DNA of 20,218 nucleotides from JBGUXS01 sp045118155 (GTDB taxonomy: Bacteria; Pseudomonadota; Alphaproteobacteria; CAAHEQ01; UBA3637). Made by a program: the position numbers and the translations under genes. Below the pieces are notes generated by a model that made no database searches, was not told where the DNA came from, and saw only the letters and a list, made by a program, of their open reading frames with translations. Positions 14,394-20,218 of the stretch are shown here, in pieces (within the stretch, counting starts at the first letter, position 1; every line of letters begins with the position of its first letter). The stretch is taken from positions 1 to 20,218 of the forward strand of contig JBGUXS010000075.1 of the NCBI GenBank assembly GCA_045118155.1. Reading direction: 5' to 3'.

Positions 14394-15698
14394 TTATTTA
14401 TGGTCGGGCATCCAAGTTGTGGGATCGGCAATAATTTGTTCGCCTGTTTCCATGTTTTTTAGGGTGTTGTCGCTGTCAAACCAAACATAGGGGATCTTTT
14501 TATCGTTGGCATATTTTAGTTGCTTTTGCAATTTACCGCCTTCTAAATATAATTCGGTGTTGATGCCCCTAGCGCGCAGTTGTTTCCCTAGGTCAATCAT
14601 TTTTTGTTTGTCTTCTTCTAAATTGACAACCAGAACTTGTACAGGGGATTTCCTGTTTGGACGCATAATGCCCTGATCAACAAGAAGGCCTAGAAGTCGC
14701 GAAATCCCAAACGTCATCCCCACCCCTGGGAGTTTTGTTTTGGTCATGGTGGATGCTAAATTATCATATCGGCCACCGCCCCCTAGGGAGTCTTTAAAAT
14801 CTGAATTTCTAAGGGCCACTTCATACACACTGCCGGTGTAATAGTCAAACCCACGAATCAAGGATAAATCCACCACCACTGGGGCCGATGGGTTATAGGC
14901 CTTGATCCGATTAAAACAAAAGACAAGTTCATTTAGGCCCATTTCAAGCAAGTCATTTTTAATACCTAATGCCTTGATTTTATCTACAAAAGACGTATCT
15001 TCTGTTTTGATTTGACCCAAAGTTAGGAATAGGTTAATCGTCTTTGAATTAAGCCCGAGATCTGTTAATTCTTCCCGCACACCCTCTGGCCCAATTTTTA
15101 AAATTTTATCCAAGGCCCGTAAAATCGGGGTGGGGTCTTCAATTTCTAAACCCGCACAGAAGCCAGCTAAGACTTTGCGGTTGGATAGGCGCAATTCCAC
15201 CTCTAACATACCGGTGCATTTTTGCAAAACTTCTAAGACAATCGCCGGAATCAACGCATCGTATTCTAGGGATAAGTTTTCCCGGCCAATTACATCAATA
15301 TCGCATTGTTTGAATTGCCGATAACGTCCCATTTTGGGCCGTTCCCCCCGGAACGAATCTTGGATTTGATAGCGTTTGAAAGGAAAGGTCAGATCTTGTT
15401 CGTGTTGGGCCACATACCGCGCCAAAGGAACCGTTAAGTCATAGTGCAGACCATAGCGGGCTTCTTCTTCCCCCTTTTTATCTTGTAGGCGCCCTAAAAC
15501 ATACATTTCTTTATCGGAATCCCCACTTTTGGATAACAGAACTTCTAGCCGTTCCACAAGCGGTGTTTCAATGGAACAAAATCCGTGACGTTCAAAAATC
15601 TGACGGACTGTGTCTAATAGGTGCTGTTCCACCAAACGCATTTCGGGTAAAAATTCTGGGAAACCCGTAATCGGGGTTGGTTTAATAAGTGGTGCCAT
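14394..15698 (-). CDS. hisS: Histidyl-tRNA synthetase
   Basis: A 434-residue class II aminoacyl-tRNA synthetase charging tRNA-His. Motif 2 is SFRGERPKMGRYRQFKQCDIDVIG (115-138), the histidine-specific motif is LIRGFDYYTGSVYE (280-293), and motif 3 begins at GGGGRYDNL (306-314) with a later GVGMTFGISRLL. The C-terminal anticodon-binding domain carries VQVLVVNLEED and ends with an EQIIADPTTW strand. The wording YGLHYDLTVPLARYVAQH (82-99) with DLTFPFKRYQIQ is the type seen in eukaryote-, archaeon- and actinobacterium-like HisRS rather than the E. coli type (TLRPEGTAG). The start has GAGAGGAT upstream. It lies 58 bases after glyA and 51 bases before oadG on the same strand. Confidence 0.95.
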   Translation of the reverse strand: MAPLIKPTPITGFPEFLPEMRLVEQHLLDTVRQIFERHGFCSIETPLVERLEVLLSKSGDSDKEMYVLGRLQDKKGEEEARYGLHYDLTVPLARYVAQHEQDLTFPFKRYQIQDSFRGERPKMGRYRQFKQCDIDVIGRENLSLEYDALIPAIVLEVLQKCTGMLEVELRLSNRKVLAGFCAGLEIEDPTPILRALDKILKIGPEGVREELTDLGLNSKTINLFLTLGQIKTEDTSFVDKIKALGIKNDLLEMGLNELVFCFNRIKAYNPSAPVVVDLSLIRGFDYYTGSVYEVALRNSDFKDSLGGGGRYDNLASTMTKTKLPGVGMTFGISRLLGLLVDQGIMRPNRKSPVQVLVVNLEEDKQKMIDLGKQLRARGINTELYLEGGKLQKQLKYANDKKIPYVWFDSDNTLKNMETGEQIIADPTTWMPDHK

Positions 15699-15756
15699 GT
15701 TCTATCCTCTCTTCCAATAGGGTAAGAAGTATAAGAGCAAAAACTTAAAAAGTCAA

Positions 15757-17067
15757 CTAAGCCGTAAAGCGTTCCATGAACTTAACGACCTCTTGCCCAA
15801 TTTCATCAAGCTTTGCGGTATCTCCTTTGGCCTTAGCCGCCGCGATAATAAAGCGCCCAACGGCCTTGGCATCTTCTTCCTTAAATCCTAAGGTGGTGAT
15901 AGAGGGGGTCCCCAGACGAATACCGGACGGATGCCACGGTTTCAAATCCCCTGGAACGGCGTTTTTATTGGCGACAATGTGGGCGCGTTCTAGGTCTTTT
16001 GCAAAAGCCGATGCATCTTCCACTTGCACGTCGGGGGCGCTGTGCACCACATCCATTAAAATTAAGTGATTTTCGGTGCCCCCCCCAATTAAATTAAAAC
16101 CGGCTTGTTTTAATGTGTCGGCCAACGCTTTCGCATTTAGGACAACTTGGCGCGCATAGTCTTTATAAGCCGGACTTAAATCTTCCTTTAATGCTACCGC
16201 CAAAGCCGCCATGGTGTTCATGTGTGGCCCGCCTTGCAGGCCTGGGAACACGGCTTTATCAATTTGTTTGCCGTATTGTTTTTTGCACACGATAATCCCC
16301 GCCCGGGGGCCCCGTAAAATTTTATGGGTCGTGGTGGTAATAACATCAGCATGCGGAAAAGGATGCGGGTGTTGCCCCGTCACGCACAAGCCTGCAATAT
16401 GGGAAATGTCGGCTACTAAAATAGCGTTATGCTTTTTAGCAATTTGCCCAAACCGTTCAAAATCAATCGTTAAAGGATAAGCCGTTGCCCCACAAATAAT
16501 CAATTTAGGATGGCATTTATCCGCCAAAGCTTCAATGGCATCATAGTCAAGTTGCCCTTCGGGATTTAAACGATATTGAACGGCATTAAAAAAGTGGCTA
16601 GTCACACTGACCTTATGACCATGCGTTAAATGTCCCCCATCGTCAAGGGCCAAGCCCATAAAGGTATCCCCAGGTTGTAAAAAGGCCGATAAGACCGCTA
16701 GATTGGCTGGGGCCCCAGACAAGGGCTGTACGTTGGCATGATAGGCGCTGGGGTCATCCGTAAAAAGGTCAAGGGTTCGTTGAATGGTCAGGCGTTCTAG
16801 TTGATTGGTAAACGCTTGCCCTTGGTAATACCGCCCATCCCCTTCTTGACGGTCGTCATCTTTCCATAAATAAGGGTATCCTTCGGCATACTTGTTTGTG
16901 AAAGCCGAAGCTAGGGCCGCTGCCACTGCCGGGGAAACGATATTTTCCGATGGAATTAAAGGAATATAGGTGCTTTGCCGATCCCGTTCTTGACGGGCCA
17001 AAGTCGCAACTTCTTCATCTTCGGCCGCAATGATATCTAGGGTGTTGGCAAGTTGTTTGTAAAGCAT
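15757..17067 (-). CDS. glyA: Serine hydroxymethyltransferase, variant with motif insertion
   Basis: A 436-residue PLP enzyme (fold type I) that interconverts serine and glycine with tetrahydrofolate, the main source of one-carbon units. The PLP-binding lysine is Lys249 in VITTTTHKILRGPRAG. Also visible are LIPSENIVSP (37-46), NVQPLSGAPANLAV, GGHLTHGH, VADISHIAGL and the GIRLGTPSITTLGF end motif. The normally rigid NKYAEGYPGKRYYGG motif is interrupted: NKYAEGYP (58-65) and RYYQG (79-83) are separated by 13 residues (YLWKDDDRQEGDG) instead of two. The ATG has AAGGAG upstream. First gene of the leftward run and divergent from yajC. The family is clear; the insertion could affect folate or dimer contacts. 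Confidence 0.95.
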   Translation of the reverse strand: MLYKQLANTLDIIAAEDEEVATLARQERDRQSTYIPLIPSENIVSPAVAAALASAFTNKYAEGYPYLWKDDDRQEGDGRYYQGQAFTNQLERLTIQRTLDLFTDDPSAYHANVQPLSGAPANLAVLSAFLQPGDTFMGLALDDGGHLTHGHKVSVTSHFFNAVQYRLNPEGQLDYDAIEALADKCHPKLIICGATAYPLTIDFERFGQIAKKHNAILVADISHIAGLCVTGQHPHPFPHADVITTTTHKILRGPRAGIIVCKKQYGKQIDKAVFPGLQGGPHMNTMAALAVALKEDLSPAYKDYARQVVLNAKALADTLKQAGFNLIGGGTENHLILMDVVHSAPDVQVEDASAFAKDLERAHIVANKNAVPGDLKPWHPSGIRLGTPSITTLGFKEEDAKAVGRFIIAAAKAKGDTAKLDEIGQEVVKFMERFTA

Positions 17068-17107
17068 GGGGGAACTCCTTTCACAATATAGTTAAACAAT
17101 TGCTCCC

Positions 17108-17135
17108 ACCATAGCACAAACGTTTTTTTTTGCAA
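17108..17135 (-). promoter_or_regulatory. Candidate glyA promoter
   Basis: On the minus strand TTGCAA (17135-17130) and TATGGT (17113-17108) are separated by 16 bases. The leader would be about 34 bases. The -35 overlaps the left arm of the inverted repeat at 17133-17162. Confidence 0.3.
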
Positions 17136-17162
17136 GTTTTTTATGGACGAAGAAAAAACTTG
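17133..17162. repeat. 10-bp perfect inverted repeat between the divergent glyA and yajC promoters
   Basis: CAAGTTTTTT (17133-17142) and AAAAAACTTG (17153-17162) are exact reverse complements around a 10-base loop. The arms overlap the -35 boxes of the two opposed promoters, glyA on the left and yajC on the right. Confidence 0.6.
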
Positions 17163-17188
17163 ATTTTTAGAAGAAGTTCTTCTATAGT
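17160..17188 (+). promoter_or_regulatory. yajC-secD-secF promoter with palindromic operator-like spacer
   Basis: TTGATT (17160-17165) and TATAGT (17183-17188) are exactly 17 bases apart. The spacer holds a perfect 17-base palindrome (17168-17184), TAGAAGAA-G-TTCTTCTA, whose last two bases enter the -10 box. A repressor bound there would block polymerase. Initiation near 17195 leaves a leader of about 21 bases with AAGGAGG. Confidence 0.55.
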
Positions 17189-17215
17189 GTGAAAAAATTT
17201 TTAAGGAGGTTTTTT

Positions 17216-17539
17216 ATGTTTATTTCGTCTGCTTGGGCGCAAAGTGTAGGGGCCACCCCACAAGGTGGGGGCTTGTCCAGTTTGTCCTTTATGCTGATTG
17301 TTTTTGTGGTGTTCTATTTTGTCCTTATTCGGCCCCAACAAAAGAAGTTGAAGCAACATGAAGCGGCTTTAAAAGGTATTGTGCGGGGGACGAAAGTGAT
17401 TATTAGTGGCATTGAAGGAACCGTCACAAAAATCATAGACGAAGATAAAGTTGAAGTTGAAATCGCCCCCGGCATTAAAGTTGTTGTTGTGCGGGGATAT
17501 ATATCGGCGGTGGTTATACCGGAAAGGGGTAATAAGTAA
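17216..17539 (+). CDS. yajC: Sec translocon accessory protein YajC
   Basis: A 107-residue single-span inner-membrane protein. The N-terminus MFISSAWAQ precedes a Gly/Ser stretch, then the transmembrane helix (about 22-38) and the diagnostic RPQQKKLKQHEAALKGIVRGTKVIISGIEGTV. A basic, beta-rich cytoplasmic domain (KVEVEIAPGIKVVVVRGYISAVV) follows. YajC joins SecD and SecF in the holotranslocon. A GTG at 17189 could add nine residues, but that codon lies just after the -10 box, whereas the ATG at 17216 has a perfect AAGGAGG 6 bases upstream. Its stop overlaps the secD start by one base (TAATG), so the two are translationally coupled. Confidence 0.93.
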   Translation: MFISSAWAQSVGATPQGGGLSSLSFMLIVFVVFYFVLIRPQQKKLKQHEAALKGIVRGTKVIISGIEGTVTKIIDEDKVEVEIAPGIKVVVVRGYISAVVIPERGNK

Positions 17540-19110
17540 TGTTTGGATATTCTAAGATTAAAGCATGGTTTGTAATTGGGGTTATGGTGTGGGGCATTAT
17601 TTTCGCAATTCCCACGTTTATTCCAAGGGCGGTCTTTTCCGATTTTCCCCCTAAAGTTCAAGAATGGTTTAAACCCGTGACCTTAGGGTTAGATTTGCAA
17701 GGGGGATCTTATTTATTGATGCAAGTGAATACCGCTGAATTGGTCAAGGAAAAATTGACCTCTTTAGGGGAATTGACAAGGGCTTCTTTACGGTCAGAAC
17801 GGATTCGCTTTTCGGGGTTAACCGTGCAAGAGGACACATTAAGTTTCCGGGTTTTAGAGACCAAAGACGTGTCTAAAGTGCGGGAAATTGTGCGTAAGCA
17901 AGAATCTGTTCCTTTGCTGATTGATACCCATGAAAATGAAATTACGGTGAAGTACACCGATGTTGCAATTGAAGAGTTAGAACGTCAAGCGGTAAATCAA
18001 TCTTTGGAAATTGTGCGGCGCCGGATTGACGAACTCGGCACCAAAGAACCCCAAATTCAACAACAAGGGGCGAATCGGATTGTGATTCAATTGGCGGGGG
18101 TTCAAGATCCAGCTGAAGTGAAAGAAATGATGGGAAAGACGGCTAAAATGACGTTCCATTTAGTGGATGAAGATACCTCGTTAGCCGAAGCACAAATGGG
18201 GAAATTACCGTTGGATTCTATGATTGTGTCAGGGGATGAAACGGGGCCGATTGTGTTGAAAAGATCCCCTGTGGTATCTGGGGCAGATTTAGAAAGTGCC
18301 AAAGGGGGCTATGGGGAACAAGGGGCCCCAGTGGTGGAATTTAGCTTTAAGTCCACAGGGGCTAAAAAATTCGCCCTGGCAACCCGTGAAAATGTTGGGC
18401 GACGCCTTGCAATTGTTTTAGATGGTGAGGTTATCAGTGCCCCAGTCATTAATTCCCCAATTACAGGGGGTAAGGGGATTATTTCCGGCAACTTTACGGT
18501 GCAATCGGCCAATGATTTGGCGTTGTTATTGCGCTCTGGGGCATTGCCCGCCCCGTTGGAAGTCGTTGAAGAACGGGTCGTGGGCCCTGGTCTTGGGGAA
18601 GATTCCATTAAGGCCGGAACGTCAGCTTGTTTGATCGGGATTATGATTGTGGCTGTGGTCATGATTTTGTTGTATGGTTGGACATTCGGAATGGTGGCCA
18701 ATGTGGCCTTGTTAGGCAACGGTATCTTGTTAATGGCTCTGTTAAACGTCTTAAATGCGACCTTAACTTTGCCAGGGATGGCGGGAATTGCCTTGACGAT
18801 AGGGATGGCGGTGGATGCCAACATCATTATCTTTGAACGGATGAAGGAAGAAAAACGTAAAGGCGTTAGTCATCCCAAGGAAGTGATTGAACGGGGCTTT
18901 AAAGGGTCATCGTCGGCGATTATGGATGGACAGCTTACCACCTTGTTTGCGGCGTTATTCTTATTCTGGCTAGGATCTGGCCCTGTGCGTGGATTTGGGG
19001 TAACCTTAGGGTTAGGGTTGCTCACGACCTTGTTCACAGCGGTGTTTATGACGAAATTTTTGCTTTTGATTTGGTATACCGTCACCAAACCCAAAGAAAT
19101 TAAACTGTAA
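17539..19110 (+). CDS. secD: Protein translocase subunit SecD
   Basis: A 523-residue inner-membrane protein that uses the proton gradient to help complete protein export through SecYEG. After the first membrane span comes TLGLDLQGGSYLLMQV (GLDLQGG at 50-56), then the large periplasmic P1 domain with QSLEIVRRRIDELGTKEPQIQQQGANRIVIQL. The SecDF membrane domain follows, containing ALTIGMAVDANIIIFERMKEE (about 417-437) and the GFGVTLGLGLLTTLFTAVF end. Length and motif order are normal. It starts on the yajC stop (TAATG) and is followed 11 bases later by secF, with GGGGAAAG as its ribosome site. The strongly G-rich coding strand is shared by the neighbouring genes. Confidence 0.97.
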   Translation: MFGYSKIKAWFVIGVMVWGIIFAIPTFIPRAVFSDFPPKVQEWFKPVTLGLDLQGGSYLLMQVNTAELVKEKLTSLGELTRASLRSERIRFSGLTVQEDTLSFRVLETKDVSKVREIVRKQESVPLLIDTHENEITVKYTDVAIEELERQAVNQSLEIVRRRIDELGTKEPQIQQQGANRIVIQLAGVQDPAEVKEMMGKTAKMTFHLVDEDTSLAEAQMGKLPLDSMIVSGDETGPIVLKRSPVVSGADLESAKGGYGEQGAPVVEFSFKSTGAKKFALATRENVGRRLAIVLDGEVISAPVINSPITGGKGIISGNFTVQSANDLALLLRSGALPAPLEVVEERVVGPGLGEDSIKAGTSACLIGIMIVAVVMILLYGWTFGMVANVALLGNGILLMALLNVLNATLTLPGMAGIALTIGMAVDANIIIFERMKEEKRKGVSHPKEVIERGFKGSSSAIMDGQLTTLFAALFLFWLGSGPVRGFGVTLGLGLLTTLFTAVFMTKFLLLIWYTVTKPKEIKL

Positions 19111-19121
19111 GGGGAAAGAAG

Positions 19122-20024
19122 ATGAAGTTGTTTAAAGATAAAGTGTTTAACATCAATTTTGTAAAATACAGAAAATTGTGTTTTGGGTTGTCGGTGTTTT
19201 TGCTGGCGCTTTCCCTATTTGCCTTTTTGGGTAAAGGTCTGAAATACGGGATTGATTTCCAAGGGGGAACATTGGTGGAAGTATCTTCTTCTGCCCCCAT
19301 TGATATCGCAAAAGTGCGATCGGACCTTAGCTTCTTAGAGGATTTATCGGTGCAGACATCTGGGGCCGAAGGGAAAACCTTGCTGATTCAAACCAAAGGG
19401 ATTGCAGGTATGTCCGGGGCGCAAGTTGTTCAAAAAATCAAACAAACTTTAGGACCTGACTATCGGTCCGAACGGGTAGAAGTGATTGGCCCCAGAATCG
19501 GGAAAGAACTGAAAACCAAAAGTTTGTTGGCATCTATTTTCGCCTTGCTTGCCATCACGATTTACATTTGGGTGCGGTTTGAATGGCCATTCGCCATAGG
19601 GTGTTTGGTGGCTTTGGCCCACGATTTAGTGATTGTGGTGGGCTTGTTTGCCTTACTGGGATTTGAATTTGATATGGTGGTTGTGGCTGGGCTTTTATCC
19701 TTGGCCGGGTATGATTGTAATGATACGATTGTAACGTATGACCGGATTCGGGAAAATTTGAAAAAGTACCGGAAAATGGAAGTCAATGCTTTGCTCAATC
19801 AAAGTAATAACGAAACCCTGTCGCGGACGATTTTCACATCCTTGACGACATTGGCGGTGATTTTGACTCTTGTTATTTTCGGGGGACAAACGTTGTATGG
19901 TTTTTCTATGGCGATGTTGTTCGGAACGATTTTAGGAACCTATTCTTCCATTTTTATCGCCGTTCCTATCTTGTCTTACTTTGATATTAGATCTACGGGC
20001 AAAACCGACAAGCCCTTGGCTTAA
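19122..20024 (+). CDS. secF: Protein translocase subunit SecF
   Basis: A 300-residue partner of SecD. After the first membrane span it has KYGIDFQGGTLVEV (41-54), the counterpart of the SecD GLDLQGG motif. The second half carries the SecDF membrane domain with LLSLAGYDCNDTIVTYDRIRENLKKYRKM and NETLSRTIFTSLTTLAVILTLVIFGG. The protein is of ordinary length, ending RSTGKTDKPLA. The usual GYSINDT segment reads GYDCNDT here; the Asn-Asp pair is kept. It is co-transcribed with yajC and secD. A further gene begins 35 bases downstream on the same strand. Confidence 0.97.
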   Translation: MKLFKDKVFNINFVKYRKLCFGLSVFLLALSLFAFLGKGLKYGIDFQGGTLVEVSSSAPIDIAKVRSDLSFLEDLSVQTSGAEGKTLLIQTKGIAGMSGAQVVQKIKQTLGPDYRSERVEVIGPRIGKELKTKSLLASIFALLAITIYIWVRFEWPFAIGCLVALAHDLVIVVGLFALLGFEFDMVVVAGLLSLAGYDCNDTIVTYDRIRENLKKYRKMEVNALLNQSNNETLSRTIFTSLTTLAVILTLVIFGGQTLYGFSMAMLFGTILGTYSSIFIAVPILSYFDIRSTGKTDKPLA

Positions 20025-20059
20025 ATTAAAAAGAACCCTATATCAATAAAGGGGTATCC

Positions 20060-20218
20060 ATGCGGGGAAAAGTTATTGCGGCAACGGTTGGTTTTAGCTT
20101 GATGTGTTGCGCGTTGGCTATGCAGGCACCAGCGTGGGTGGATATTTTTTTAGGGGCATCGGCCTCAGGATTCACGTTTCTATGGGTATCGGCGTTAACC
20201 CTTATGGTGGGATGGGGG
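20060..20218 (+). CDS. Partial membrane protein, possibly TrkH-type K+ uptake subunit
   Basis: An open frame of 53 codons that runs off the right edge. It begins MRGKVIAATVGFSLMCCALAMQAPAWVDIFLG and continues into a second hydrophobic segment (FTFLWVSALTLMVGWG), so two membrane helices are separated by a short loop. The L-x2-A-x2-M-x2-P-A-x-V-D pattern followed by a TL-x-VG helix recalls the N-terminus of proteobacterial TrkH/KtrB-type potassium transporters. Only the N-terminus is visible, so the family is a tentative call. AAAGGGG lies 5 bases before the ATG. It follows secF by 35 bases on the same strand and may be read from the same transcript. Confidence 0.5.
   Translation, partial: MRGKVIAATVGFSLMCCALAMQAPAWVDIFLGASASGFTFLWVSALTLMVGWG

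Noticed and set aside
17189..17215. GTG start nine codons upstream for yajC
   Set aside because: The codon directly follows the -10 box, so it would precede the transcript start. The ATG at 17216 has a perfect AAGGAGG.

Overview
The window reads as a chromosomal stretch from a Gram-negative, probably proteobacterial and perhaps alphaproteobacterial, bacterium able to live without oxygen. The Gram-negative reading rests on an AmpG-type muropeptide permease, a small outer-membrane-type lipoprotein and a YajC-SecD-SecF cluster. The anaerobic reading rests on an anaerobic ribonucleotide reductase activase and a complete three-subunit Na+-pumping oxaloacetate decarboxylase. The lineage call is an inference: there is no rRNA here. 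No tRNA, rRNA, CRISPR array, insertion sequence or transposase was recognised.

Left part (1-4023). A partial hexapeptide-type O-acetyltransferase follows a low-molecular-weight protein tyrosine phosphatase, both on the minus strand, behind a perfect-consensus promoter that leaves almost no leader. Next comes an AT-rich two-gene block (about 665-3310): a DUF262 plus HNH protein on the plus strand facing a solitary RelA/SpoT-domain protein on the minus strand. Base composition and content suggest an acquired, possibly defensive, insertion. Then comes an orphan nrdG.

Middle part (4133-7063). Three plus-strand genes form an operon: AmpG-like permease, a GPI18/PIG-V-like membrane glycosyltransferase, and an unknown membrane-anchored protein whose start overlaps the gene before it.

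Right-centre (7064-17067). A long minus-strand run, read right to left: glyA, hisS, oadG, oadA, oadB, two tandem PHP-domain phosphoesterase paralogues, prfA, prmC and a small lipoprotein gene. Promoter-like sites before each PHP gene and before the lipoprotein gene suggest it is split into several transcription units. prfA and prmC work together, since PrmC methylates the GGQ glutamine of RF1. OadG-OadA-OadB form the sodium pump. Several of these proteins are unusual variants: GlyA carries an insertion in a conserved motif, HisRS is not of the E. coli type, and OadA resembles the epsilonproteobacterial PycB-like form.

Right end (17068-20218). A 148-base divergent regulatory region separates glyA from yajC-secD-secF. 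It holds two perfect inverted repeats, one filling the spacer of the yajC promoter. After secF a further gene, perhaps trkH, runs off the window.

The best candidates for something new are the DUF262-HNH/RelA-SpoT block, the hairpin that would mask the oadG ribosome-binding site, and the palindromic glyA/yajC control region.
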